Source: Streptomyces sp. M41(2017)
Lineage (GTDB): Bacteria; Actinomycetota; Actinomycetes; Streptomycetales; Streptomycetaceae
NCBI RefSeq assembly: GCF_002078175.1
Contig: NZ_MWFK01000002.1
Coordinates: 310,001 to 374,000, forward strand
DNA length: 64,000 nucleotides
Reading direction: 5' to 3'
The translations under genes were made by a program, and so were the position numbers. Of the stretch, positions 27,263-36,082 are shown one piece after another; position 1 is the stretch's first letter; each line of letters begins with the position of its first letter. Under the pieces are notes generated by a model, which saw only the letters and a list, made by a program, of their open reading frames with translations, did not search any database and was not told where the DNA came from.

Positions 27263-28372
27263 TCATCTGTCCGACAGCGGCGTCGCGGCGGGGAGTTCGA
27301 CCGTGATGTGGAGGCCGCCGGTGGGGCGCGGGGTGAGGGTGAGCGTGCCGTCGTGGGCGCGGGTGATGGTGTCGACGATGGCCAGGCCGAGGCCGACGCC
27401 CGCGTGGTCGAGGTGGGTACGTTCGGTGCCGCGCTGGAACGGTTCGGTGAGTGTTGAGACCAGTTGCGGAGTGAGCGTCTCACCCGTGTTGTCGACCGTG
27501 AGCACGACGGACTGGGGGCGGACGCTGGTCCTGACCCGCACCGTTCCCTGTCCGGGCAGGTTGTGGACGATCGCGTTGTGGACGAGATTCATGGTCAGTT
27601 GCAGCAGGAGCGCCGGCGAACCGGTCGTGGGCGTGACCTCCCCGCTGGTCTCGATGGTGACGCCGTGCTTCTCCGCCAGCGGGAGGAGGGTCTCCGTCGC
27701 CTCTTCCGCCATGAGGGACAGGTCGACGGCCTCACGGGTGAAGGACCGTTGGTTGGCGCGGCTGAGCAGGAGCAGTGCCTCGGTGAGATCGATCGCCCGG
27801 GTGTTGACGACGTACAGGCGGTTGATGAGTTCGCCGGTGTCGCGGTCCGGATCGGTGCGGGCCACTTCGAGCAGTGCCTTGGAGGTGGCGAGCGGGGTGC
27901 GCAGTTCGTGCGACGCGTTGGCCGCGAATCTCCGCTGTTCGCCGACATGGGCTTCGAGCCGTTCGAGCATGCCGTCGAAGACGTCGGCGAGCTCGCGGAA
28001 CTCGTCCTTGCGGCCCGGAAGCCGGAGCCGGTGCGAGAGCGTTCCGTTCGCGGCCGTGCGGGTGGCGTTGGTGATCCGGGTCAGCGGGGCGAGCATGCGT
28101 CCGGCGAGCAGCCACCCTCCCGCCAGACCGAGCACCAGGAGGAACGCCAGGACCGCGGCTGCCCTCGGAGCGAAGACGTGGAGGAGGCTGGACCGGATGG
28201 GAAAGACGCCATGGGTGGGGGTGCCGCGGGGGACGATGAGCGCGCGCTCGGGGACGTAGCGCAGGAGGAACACCCAGACCGCGGCGAGCAGCAGGACACC
28301 GGCGACCATGAGGAACCCGGCGTAGCTGAGGGTGAGTTTGAGGCGAACGCTCAACCCGGGCGGCCTATCCAC
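27263..28372 (-). CDS. Two-component sensor histidine kinase
   Basis: 369 residues. The GTG at 28372 is chosen because AAGGAG is 6 bases upstream; it overlaps the regulator gene by 8 bases. Two membrane helices (LTLSYAGFLMVAGVLLLAAV and AAAVLAFLLVLGLAGGWLLAG) flank a short extracytoplasmic loop of about 40 residues. HAMP follows, then the H-box NASHELRTPLATSKALLEVA, N-box MNLVHNAIVHN, G1 VDNTGE and G2 AGVGLGLAIVD. The kinase autophosphorylates the His and passes phosphate to the neighbouring regulator. The signal is unknown; a small loop favours a membrane or small-ligand cue. Confidence 0.9.
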   Translation of the reverse strand: MDRPPGLSVRLKLTLSYAGFLMVAGVLLLAAVWVFLLRYVPERALIVPRGTPTHGVFPIRSSLLHVFAPRAAAVLAFLLVLGLAGGWLLAGRMLAPLTRITNATRTAANGTLSHRLRLPGRKDEFRELADVFDGMLERLEAHVGEQRRFAANASHELRTPLATSKALLEVARTDPDRDTGELINRLYVVNTRAIDLTEALLLLSRANQRSFTREAVDLSLMAEEATETLLPLAEKHGVTIETSGEVTPTTGSPALLLQLTMNLVHNAIVHNLPGQGTVRVRTSVRPQSVVLTVDNTGETLTPQLVSTLTEPFQRGTERTHLDHAGVGLGLAIVDTITRAHDGTLTLTPRPTGGLHITVELPAATPLSDR

Positions 28373-29060
28373 GGGTCTCTCCTTCAAGCCCGGCGTGAGG
28401 TGTCGGGTCGATGCGGTAGCCGACGCCGGCCACCGTGGCGATGATCCAGGGTTCGCCCAGGCGTTTGCGCAGCGCGGAGACCGTGATCCGTACGGCGTTG
28501 GTGAAGGGGTCCGCGTTCTCGTCCCACGCGCGCTGCAGCAGTTCTTCGGCGCTGACGACACCGCCCTCGGCGGTTGCGAGGACTTCGAGCACGGCGAACT
28601 GCTTCCTCGTCAGAGCGACGTAACGGCCGTTGCGGTAGACCTCGCGACGGAACGGGTCCAGGCGCAGCCCCGCGATCTCTCGCACGGGGGGCCTGTTGTG
28701 TCCACGTCGTCGGTCGAGGGCTCTGAGCCTGAGTACCAGTTCCTGGAGTTCGAAGGGTTTCGTGAGGTAGTCGTCGGCACCGAGCCCGAACCCGCTGGCC
28801 TTGTCGTCGAGACGGTCGGCCGCGGTGAGCATGAGGATCGGCATGCCGCTTCCGGAAGCGACGATGTGCTGGGCGACCTCGTCACCGGAGGGGCCGGGGA
28901 TGTCGCGGTCGAGGACGGCGATGTCGTAGGTGTTGACGGTCAGCAGGTCCAGTGCGCTGTCGCCGTCACCTGCGATGTCGGCCGCGATCGCTTCCAGGCG
29001 GAGACCGTCGCGGATGGCTTCTGCCATATAGGGCTCGTCCTCGACGATCAGCACACGCAT
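28365..29060 (-). CDS. OmpR/PhoB-type response regulator
   Basis: 231 residues from ATG at 29060. The receiver begins MRVLIVEDEPYMAEAIRDGL; the phosphoacceptor Asp lies in YDIAVLDRDIPGPSGDEVA, and the Thr and Lys switch residues are in ILMLTAAD and YLTKPFEL. The C-terminal winged helix is GLRLDPFRREVYRNGRYVAL to WIIATVAGVGYRID, with the DNA-recognition helix in FTNAVRITVSALRKRLG. It precedes and overlaps its sensor kinase. Targets are unknown. Confidence 0.95.
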   Translation of the reverse strand: MRVLIVEDEPYMAEAIRDGLRLEAIAADIAGDGDSALDLLTVNTYDIAVLDRDIPGPSGDEVAQHIVASGSGMPILMLTAADRLDDKASGFGLGADDYLTKPFELQELVLRLRALDRRRGHNRPPVREIAGLRLDPFRREVYRNGRYVALTRKQFAVLEVLATAEGGVVSAEELLQRAWDENADPFTNAVRITVSALRKRLGEPWIIATVAGVGYRIDPTPHAGLEGETRG

Positions 29061-29339
29061 GCTCTCGATGCTACGAGTCGTTGCATATCGTCGGCGTATT
29101 GAAAAGCACGTACGCTCCGGCAACATCACCCTGCCTTGACTGGCATCGGGCATCCGGCATCGCGCCGGTGACGACGGTCCCGGCGAGCAGCACAGGTTCG
29201 CCGCCCACGGCATGACGGCCCTCTTGGGCGCGGCCCCGGATACGCCCCACGCCACCCGGCCCCCGTGGACGACTGCTGCCCGCGGAGCCATGCCGACCCG
29301 ACACGAGACCACGAGACCACGAGACCCGAGGATGCGGCA

Positions 29340-30485
29340 GTGACCGGCAGCGAGCGAGGACAGACGGTGGCGCAGGTGGACACGGCAGGTGCCGGGCGGG
29401 GCGGCGGCGACCGCCGGACGCCGAGCGGTGGCAACGGTCCCGCGGGTGCCCGCCGGGACAGCGGCGCCGGAGCGTGGCGCACGCGCATCCGCGGGACGGC
29501 GTGCGCCCTTGCCCGGCCGGAGCCTTGGAAGCGCGGCGTGGTGATCACCGTACTGGCACTACTGCTGGGGCTCCTCCTGCTGCTGCACAAGAGGATCCCG
29601 AACCGGATCGGGAACCTGGGCAGCCTGGTGGAGACCTTCCTGCCGTGGTTCGGGGTGTTCGTTCCCGTGATGCTGGCCGGCGCGCTGTGGCGCCGTTCCG
29701 CCTCGGCGGTCGTCGCGCTGCTGCTGCCGGTCCTGGTGTGGCTGAACCTCTTCGGCGGGCTGCTCGGCGACAGGTCCCACCGGGGAGGCGACCTCACGGT
29801 CGTCGAGCACAACGTCGGCGCGGGCAATCCCGACCCGACCGGCACGGCACGCGACCTGGCCGCCTCCGGGGCGGACGTGCTGGCTTTGGTCGAGCTGACC
29901 GAGAAGGCCCGGGGCGCGTACGAGGAAGAGCTGGCGAAGGCCTACCGCTATCACGCGGTGCGGGGCACGGTCGGCGTGTGGAGCAAGCTGCCCCTGTCGG
30001 ACACTCGGCAGGTCGACATCCTGACGGACTACGGGCCGCTGGCGGCGACCAAGCCAGCCGATGTCAGGGCGGCCTACGCCCGAGCGCTGCGCACCACGGT
30101 GGCCACGGACCGGGGCCCACTGGCGGTGTATGTGGCCCATCTGGGGTCCGCGCGGGTGAATCCCCGCGTGGGCTTCTGGACGGAGACACGGGACAGGAAC
30201 GCCCAGGCACTCGGCAAGGCACTCTCCGCCGAGCGGAACGAGCGGGTGGTCCTGCTCGGCGACCTGAACGGCACCATGGACGACCGTGCGTTCGACGGCA
30301 TCACCTCACGGATGCGGTCGGCCCAGGACGTGGCCGGGGACGGCTTCGGCTTCAGTTGGCCGGCGACGTTCCCGATGGTGCGGATCGACCAGATCATGGT
30401 CCGCGGGGTGACGCCGGAGAGCTCGTGGGTGCTGCCCGCCGGCCACAGCGACCATCTGCCGGTCGCCGCCACCATCAGGTGGTGA
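29340..30485 (+). CDS. Membrane-anchored endonuclease/exonuclease/phosphatase-family protein
   Basis: 381 residues from the GTG at 29340 (GAGGA 7 bases upstream). Three membrane helices are near the N-terminus (VVITVLALLLGLLLLLHK, ETFLPWFGVFVPVMLAG, ASAVVALLLPVLVWLNLFGG). The C-terminal 230 residues carry the EEP fold: VVEHNVGAGNPDP at the start, VLALVELTEKARG with the catalytic Glu, VAHLGSARVNP, VVLLGDLNGTMDD (the GDLN box) and AGHSDHLPVAATI (the SDH box). Homologues are secreted or surface metal-dependent nucleases or sphingomyelinase-like phosphodiesterases; substrate is open. The catalytic domain should face outside. Confidence 0.85.
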   Translation: MTGSERGQTVAQVDTAGAGRGGGDRRTPSGGNGPAGARRDSGAGAWRTRIRGTACALARPEPWKRGVVITVLALLLGLLLLLHKRIPNRIGNLGSLVETFLPWFGVFVPVMLAGALWRRSASAVVALLLPVLVWLNLFGGLLGDRSHRGGDLTVVEHNVGAGNPDPTGTARDLAASGADVLALVELTEKARGAYEEELAKAYRYHAVRGTVGVWSKLPLSDTRQVDILTDYGPLAATKPADVRAAYARALRTTVATDRGPLAVYVAHLGSARVNPRVGFWTETRDRNAQALGKALSAERNERVVLLGDLNGTMDDRAFDGITSRMRSAQDVAGDGFGFSWPATFPMVRIDQIMVRGVTPESSWVLPAGHSDHLPVAATIRW

Positions 30486-30557
30486 AGCCTGGCCGGCGGA
30501 CCGTCCCCGCGGATGTCGGCTCCCTGTTCCAGGGCCCACCGGGACGGTCCGTCCGGG

Positions 30558-31772
30558 TCACGGGCCGGAGGCGCACTCCAGGTCCTTGGGATTCACCGCG
30601 TCGGCCATCGCCTGCATCCCCTTGTCGTTCGGGTGCAGATGGTCGCCGTTGTCGAAGAACGGCAGGATCCGCTCGGGGTCGTACGGACTGCGGACGGCCT
30701 TGTCGAAGTCGGTCACCGCGTCGAAGGCTCCGCTGTCACGGACGAAGTCGTTCACCTCCTGCCGGACTGTCTCGGCCGCGGGGTCCCACTCGGACCAGCC
30801 CTTGAACGGTCCGATGGTCGCCCCGACGACGCATGTGCCTGCCGCGTGGGCGCGTTCGATGATCCGCAGGTATCCGGTGATCATGTCCTGTGCGGTCACG
30901 CCGGTGTGCGCCTTGATGTCGTTGACGCCCTCGAAGAGGAACACGGTGCGCACGCCGGGGTGGGACAGCACGTCCTGGTCCAGTCGGTTCAGGGCGCTGC
31001 GGCCGGCGCCGTCGGCCAGCACCTTGTTCCCTGATATCCCTTCGTTCGCCACTCCGCGCACGGTGGTGACGGTGGAGGTCCGCAGGCGTCGGGCGAGATA
31101 GTCCGGCCAGCGGCGGTTGAGGTCCGTGCTGGACTGCCATCCGTCGGTGATGGAGTCGCCGAGGGCGACCACCGCTCCGGTGGCGGAGGGCGCGCGCACG
31201 GTCACGGCGTCCAGGTAGAACCACGAGCCGGTGGTTCCGGACCAGTTCGCGGCGCCCTCCTCTGCGGTGTGGTCGCCTTCCGAGACGTACGAGGTCTGCA
31301 TGGCCATGCCGTGACCGGTGGCGGGGCCGGCCGCGTCGGGACTGTGCAGGCTGATGACGAGGTTGCTCTCGGCTGCGATCCTGCCGGGGAGGGGGTCGCT
31401 GTACGCCGTCGCCCCGGCCGGGACGGTGATCGACCGCGCCCCGCCGAACGTCAGCCGCCGGTTGCCGGCGTGGACCAGTCCGGCGCCGGAGGACTGTAAT
31501 CCGGCGTAGACGCTGTCGAAGGTGACGGGGCGGTCTCCCAGCGCGTTGGAGACCCGCACCCGGAGGTTGTCGCCGCCGACGCTGGTGTGGACGACCAGCC
31601 GGTAGCCGCGGTCGGCCACGCCGTCGCCGACCCGGTCGGCCGCCGCCGCCCAGGTGACGACGTCGTGCGTGCCGTTCGCCGCACGGGCCGTCGTGGACAG
31701 GGGCTGCACCGCCGTCGCCGCTCCGATGACGGCGGCCAGGGCGACCAGCCGCCCGCGCCGTGCCGGCCTCAT
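30558..31772 (-). CDS. Secreted SGNH/GDSL-family esterase or deacetylase
   Basis: 404 residues. The ATG at 31772 overlaps the GH95 stop by an ATGA, so the genes are translationally coupled. It has a signal peptide (LVALAAVIGAATAVQ), then a beta-rich N-terminal part and the SGNH core: GDSITDGWQSSTD (Ser nucleophile), GVANEGISGNKVL (Gly), GVNDIKAHTG (Asn) and DHLHPNDKGMQ (Asp/His pair). Such enzymes remove acetyl or acyl groups from sugars or lipids. In this operon, deacetylation of plant heteroglycans to help GH27 and GH95 is a reasonable inference. Confidence 0.9.
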   Translation of the reverse strand: MRPARRGRLVALAAVIGAATAVQPLSTTARAANGTHDVVTWAAAADRVGDGVADRGYRLVVHTSVGGDNLRVRVSNALGDRPVTFDSVYAGLQSSGAGLVHAGNRRLTFGGARSITVPAGATAYSDPLPGRIAAESNLVISLHSPDAAGPATGHGMAMQTSYVSEGDHTAEEGAANWSGTTGSWFYLDAVTVRAPSATGAVVALGDSITDGWQSSTDLNRRWPDYLARRLRTSTVTTVRGVANEGISGNKVLADGAGRSALNRLDQDVLSHPGVRTVFLFEGVNDIKAHTGVTAQDMITGYLRIIERAHAAGTCVVGATIGPFKGWSEWDPAAETVRQEVNDFVRDSGAFDAVTDFDKAVRSPYDPERILPFFDNGDHLHPNDKGMQAMADAVNPKDLECASGP

Positions 31773-34147
31773 CGGGTGAAGTCCTGGATCGTGACGGTCT
31801 CGTCGTGTTCGAGCGTCACCGTCCGGGACCTCCCGTCGAAGACCACCGCGGTGGTGCGGCCACCTGTGCTGGTCACGCGCAGTCGCGTGGGGCGGCCGTT
31901 CCGCCAGGCAAGATCCACGACGAAGCCGCCTCGCACCGGGACGCCCTCGACGGATCCCGAGTCGGCCCATGCGGAGGGCAGGGCCGGAAGGAGTTCCAGG
32001 TGTCCGGGACGGGAGTACACCAGCATCTCGATCATGGCTGCCGGGGTGCCGAAGTTGGCGTCGATCTGGAAGATCCCGCGTCCTGGCCCGGCTTCGTAGA
32101 TGTCGAACAGGTTGAAGGCGGTGCCGTTGACGCCGCCGACGGAGGGGCGCAGGTTGGTGGCGATGAGGCGGTAGGCCTTGTCTGCGTTCTTCAGCCGGGC
32201 CCAGCACAGTGCGCGCCAGGCGTTGGCCCAGCCGAAGCTGTCCATGCCGCGCGCGGTGAGGAGGGCGGTCGCGCCGGCGACGATGTCCTCGGGGGTGGAG
32301 CCGTCGGGGCGGATCCGGTCGCCGGGGAAGAGGCCGACGAGCGGGGACAGGTGGCGGTGGGTGGTCTCGCCGAGGTTCTCGGGCGACATCCACTCCTCCA
32401 GCCAGCCGGTCGTGGGGCTGACCTGGGGCAGGTGGAGGCGGTCCCGTAGTCCGCGGATCGTGCGTGCGTGGGCGGAGTCGCGGCCCAGCACCCGAGCGGC
32501 CTCGGCGTAGTTGCCGAACAGGGCCCACACCAGTTCCTGCGCGTAGGTGATGCCGCGGGCGTCCAGGGGGCCGTGTTCGGGCGACCAGTCGCTGTCGGCG
32601 ATCAGGACCTCGCGGCCGGTGCCGGGCTCGGTCGTGGTGATCAGCCGGGCCTCCCAGAACTCGCAGGCGCCTTTGAGCAGGGGGTGGATCTTGGCCAGGT
32701 ACTCCCGCGACCGGGTGTACTCGTAGTGCTCGAACAGGCTGTTGGCGAGCCAGGCGTTTCCCGCCGGGTGCCACCACCAGCCGCCGCCACCGTGGGGGTT
32801 GGTGGAGATCGCGACCGTCCAGCCCGCGGTCTTCCCCGTGGAGTTGCGGTACCGGTTGCGCGGGTCGCCGAAGAGGCGGTTCGTCAGTTCGGTCCAGGAG
32901 GGCAGCTGGGCGAGGCAGTAGTCGGCGAAGGCGTCGAAGCACTGCGACAGACCGGCCCGGTCGGCCATCCAGTAGTTCATCTGGAGGTTGATGTCGGTGT
33001 GGTAGTCGCCCATCCAGTCGGGGTCGTTGCCGTCGAGCCACACCCCCTGCAGACCCATGGGAAGGCTGCCGCGCGAGCCGGAGATCATCAGGTAGCGGCT
33101 GTACTGGAGGTAGGCGGCCTCCAGTTCGGGGTCCGGCGTGTCGCTCTCGTACCGGGAGCGCAGTCGCGACCAGGTGTCGAGGGCCCGCTGCCCGGTGCTC
33201 GACCTGCCCAGGGAGAGCCGTAGTTGACGGAACAGGGGCTGGTAGTCGGCGACATGGGTGCGCAGAAGGGTGGCGGCCGAGTGGTGTGCGGCGGAGGTGA
33301 CCTTGGCGCGGGCGAGCTTCTCCGGGTCCAGCGCCGGATCGCGGTAGTGGTGGGCGGCGTCGGGTGCGTAGTTCGTGCCGCCGCTGAGGACGACGGTGAG
33401 GTCGGTGCAGCCGGCGAACTCGATGGTCGGGCCGCTGACCCGGACTCGGCCGCCGGTGCCGTACGCATTGATCGCGGCGCCGTACCGCAGGCCGTTGGGG
33501 AACGATGCGCCGAACGACTCGGCGCCGGTGAGTTTCTCGCCGTGGCTGCCGGCGAGCGTGACGCTCCCGGTGTACCGGCCCGCGCCGCTCTGGGTGAAGT
33601 GCAGGACGATCGCGTCGTCCGGGCGGCTGGCGAAGAGCTGACGCCGGTAGGTGATGCCGGCGTGGACGTAGGAGGTGGTGACGACCGCCCGGTCCAGGTC
33701 GAGGGTGCGGCGGTAGCCGGTGACGGCCGACAGGTCGTGGTCGGGGATGTCCACGGTGAGTCGGGCGAGCAGGGTCAGAGAACCGAAGTCGTCTCGTCCG
33801 TAGGGGAATTGGCCGTCGGAGTCGAGGGTGTCGTTGAGGCCGCCGGTCCACAGGGTGGCGTCGGTCACGAGGAGCAGTTCGCGGCCGGGGTCGTTGCTCG
33901 CGAGGGCGCCGAGGCGGCCGTTGCCGACGGGCAGGCCCTGCTCGATCATGGAGTGTTCGTCGCCGGGGGCCTGCCACCACAGCTGGTCGGCTGCGGTGGC
34001 GGCGGCCTGGGGGGTGTCGGCGGTGGGGCGGACGGGCGCCGCGGAGGCAGTGAAGGCGGGCAGTCCGCCGAGTGCCGCGGTGAGTCCGGCGGTCGCGGCC
34101 AGCGACAACGCCGTTCTCCTGCTGGGGTGGTCAGGACGTGCGTTCAT
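31769..34147 (-). CDS. Secreted GH95-family glycoside hydrolase (alpha-L-fucosidase or alpha-L-galactosidase)
   Basis: 792 residues from ATG with GGAG 6-7 bases upstream. The N-terminus carries a twin-arginine-type signal (SRRTALSLAATAGLTAALGG). GH95 hallmarks are seen: GLPVGNGRLGALASNDPG, the TLWTGGLND region, GLQGVWLDGNDPDW, and YHTDINLQMNYWMADRAG. The family inverts configuration at alpha-1,2-L-fucosyl or alpha-L-galactosyl residues at a Asn-assisted site. It is normally about 750-800 residues, as here. It sits between GH27 and the SGNH gene in the ROK-led operon, so action on xyloglucan or mucilage-like side chains is likely. Confidence 0.85.
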   Translation of the reverse strand: MNARPDHPSRRTALSLAATAGLTAALGGLPAFTASAAPVRPTADTPQAAATAADQLWWQAPGDEHSMIEQGLPVGNGRLGALASNDPGRELLLVTDATLWTGGLNDTLDSDGQFPYGRDDFGSLTLLARLTVDIPDHDLSAVTGYRRTLDLDRAVVTTSYVHAGITYRRQLFASRPDDAIVLHFTQSGAGRYTGSVTLAGSHGEKLTGAESFGASFPNGLRYGAAINAYGTGGRVRVSGPTIEFAGCTDLTVVLSGGTNYAPDAAHHYRDPALDPEKLARAKVTSAAHHSAATLLRTHVADYQPLFRQLRLSLGRSSTGQRALDTWSRLRSRYESDTPDPELEAAYLQYSRYLMISGSRGSLPMGLQGVWLDGNDPDWMGDYHTDINLQMNYWMADRAGLSQCFDAFADYCLAQLPSWTELTNRLFGDPRNRYRNSTGKTAGWTVAISTNPHGGGGWWWHPAGNAWLANSLFEHYEYTRSREYLAKIHPLLKGACEFWEARLITTTEPGTGREVLIADSDWSPEHGPLDARGITYAQELVWALFGNYAEAARVLGRDSAHARTIRGLRDRLHLPQVSPTTGWLEEWMSPENLGETTHRHLSPLVGLFPGDRIRPDGSTPEDIVAGATALLTARGMDSFGWANAWRALCWARLKNADKAYRLIATNLRPSVGGVNGTAFNLFDIYEAGPGRGIFQIDANFGTPAAMIEMLVYSRPGHLELLPALPSAWADSGSVEGVPVRGGFVVDLAWRNGRPTRLRVTSTGGRTTAVVFDGRSRTVTLEHDETVTIQDFTR

Positions 34148-34209
34148 GGCGGCTCCAGAAGTCGGACCGGTGGCCCGGCCTTTCGCGGGGGCCGGGCCAC
34201 CGGGTGGTG

Positions 34210-36042
34210 TCAGGAGGACTTCGGTACGTCGATCCGGTCGATGTCGGGGGCGTAGCCCGTGCCGCTGTCGAAGGTGACGGTGTTCGCCCCGGCCTTGAGG
34301 GTCACGGGCACGTGGACGGTGTTCACGGTGGACCAGTCGCCGGTGGAGGGGAACGTGTGGCCGGTGGCGCCGCCGCCGTTCGCGGAGACGAGGGCGGAGC
34401 GGGCGTCACCGCTGACGTAGGAGACCTTGAGCTGATACTGGCCCGCCTTCGCGACGACCACGTCGGCGATGGTCAACTTGCCGCCCTGGTAGAGGTTTCC
34501 GACCTTCTTGGCGCCGGAGCACGCGCCGCAGTCGGCGACGGAGGCGTTGCCGGCGAGGGTGTTTCCGCTCGCCTCGGCCTCGATCGCCGTCCAGGCGAGG
34601 GAGCGGCCGTTCGGGGTGACGGTGAAGAGGCGGGAGCCGTGGGCGGGCAGCGCCTCGGTGACGCGGTCGGTGCGCGTGCCGAGGTTCTCGTGGTTCCACA
34701 GGTCGCGGACCTTCGCCTTGCCGGTGAAGCCGAGAGTGGAGAAATCGGCGCTCACGGAGGCGGGGCGGTCGGCGAGGTTGAACAGGGCGACGGTGTAGGT
34801 GCCGTCGTGGTTCTTGGCGGCCCACACCTGCTGGGGGTCGGAGGCGGTGACGGGCGCGGCGGGCGGGTTGGGGCCCTGGTCGACGGCGAGGACCTCGGGA
34901 TTGGTGAGCAGGGAGACGCCGTAGGAGTCGAGCTTCGTCAGGTCGTCGCCCGTGTAGAGCGGCGACTTGGCGATGGACCACAGGGTGGCGTAGGTCTGTC
35001 GCTCGGCCTTGGTCAGACCGTCCATGTCGCCGTTGCCGACGTCGAGGGAGTCGAGGTCGTTCCAGCCGCCGGGGCCTGCGTGCCGGGTCCAGGCCGGGGT
35101 GTCGTCGAAGCGGTCGTCGACGGAGTTCTCCCAGCTCACCAGGGTGTTGCAGTAGCACTCGACGTCGGTGTCCACGCGCCAGCCGTTCGAGTACTTCTTC
35201 CAGTCGGCGGCGTGGCCGATGTCCAGCGACCAGGATATTTCCAGGTGGATGGGGCGGCCGGCGGCTGCGATGGCCTGGTGCCAGGCGGCGACGTCGGCAA
35301 CGTTGTCGTAGTTGTCGCCGCTCTTGAAGGAACCGGGGCCGACGCCGTCGAGTTTGAGGAAGTCGTAGCCCCAGTCGGCGAACATCTGTGCCTGGGAGTC
35401 GATGTACTTCTGCGCGCACGGATCGGTGAAGTCGAGCTTGTACGCGCTGTCCCAGCCGTTGGTGGTGCGCAGGTCGCCGTAGACGATGTCGGCGGTGGTG
35501 CAGCCGGGGGCGTTCCAGATGGGCGCCTTGCCGCCGTCGTACGCCTCCTTCTCCAGACCGACCGGCAGGTAGATGCCCGCCTTCAGGCCCTTGGCGTGGA
35601 TGTGGTCGGCGACGGCTTTCATGCCCCGCGGGAAGCGGCCGGGGTCGGCCTTCTGGCGGGCGTACTGGTCGAACTCCGGCTTCCAGGCGTTGTCCCGCCA
35701 CCAGCCGGCGTCGATGTTGACGTGGTCGTATCCGTACTTCTTCAGCTTGGCGGCGAGGGCGTCCGTCTGTTTGAGGACGTTGGCCTCGGTCAGCCAGCTG
35801 TAGTCGCCGTCGGGGTTGAGGCCGGGATATTTGGAGGACTGCATGCTCCAGCTCGACCAGCCCATGTAGGGCTTGGACGCGAGCGGGTCGGCGCTGGTGC
35901 CGGTCGTGGTGGGGGCCCGCTCGGCCGTGGCGGGCGCCGCCTCGGCGGCGGTGGCGGCGCCGATGGTGCCTGCGCAGAGGGCGAGGGCGGCCATGGTTCT
36001 GAGGACGCGTCGGGGCGTGGCGGAGTACGAGGGTGACCGCAT
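34210..36042 (-). CDS. Secreted GH27 alpha-galactosidase with C-terminal CBM35-like module
   Basis: 610 residues. The ATG at 36042 is chosen for its AGGAGG 7 bases upstream and the signal peptide that follows (RVLRTMAALALCAGTIGAAT). The GH27 barrel spans residues 45-360: MGWSSWSMQSSKYPGL, VNIDAGWW, DFLKLDGVGPGS with the nucleophile Asp, and WNDLDSLDVGNGD with the acid/base region. The C-terminal beta-sandwich follows. Residues about 480-610 (AIEAEASGNTLAGNASV to YAPDIDRIDVPKSS) match a CBM35-type carbohydrate-binding module. It removes terminal alpha-galactose outside the cell. The ROK gene ends 40 bases before it, so both are one transcript. Confidence 0.9.
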   Translation of the reverse strand: MRSPSYSATPRRVLRTMAALALCAGTIGAATAAEAAPATAERAPTTTGTSADPLASKPYMGWSSWSMQSSKYPGLNPDGDYSWLTEANVLKQTDALAAKLKKYGYDHVNIDAGWWRDNAWKPEFDQYARQKADPGRFPRGMKAVADHIHAKGLKAGIYLPVGLEKEAYDGGKAPIWNAPGCTTADIVYGDLRTTNGWDSAYKLDFTDPCAQKYIDSQAQMFADWGYDFLKLDGVGPGSFKSGDNYDNVADVAAWHQAIAAAGRPIHLEISWSLDIGHAADWKKYSNGWRVDTDVECYCNTLVSWENSVDDRFDDTPAWTRHAGPGGWNDLDSLDVGNGDMDGLTKAERQTYATLWSIAKSPLYTGDDLTKLDSYGVSLLTNPEVLAVDQGPNPPAAPVTASDPQQVWAAKNHDGTYTVALFNLADRPASVSADFSTLGFTGKAKVRDLWNHENLGTRTDRVTEALPAHGSRLFTVTPNGRSLAWTAIEAEASGNTLAGNASVADCGACSGAKKVGNLYQGGKLTIADVVVAKAGQYQLKVSYVSGDARSALVSANGGGATGHTFPSTGDWSTVNTVHVPVTLKAGANTVTFDSGTGYAPDIDRIDVPKSS

Positions 36043-36082
36043 GGGTCGGGCCTCCTGGGGTTGCGGTGGGGGGACGGGCGGC

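Noticed and set aside
30558..33980. A minus-strand open frame of 1140 codons
   Set aside because: Only its last third (after 31772) is the SGNH hydrolase. The rest is an Arg/His/Pro-rich antisense-like frame running inside the GH95 gene.
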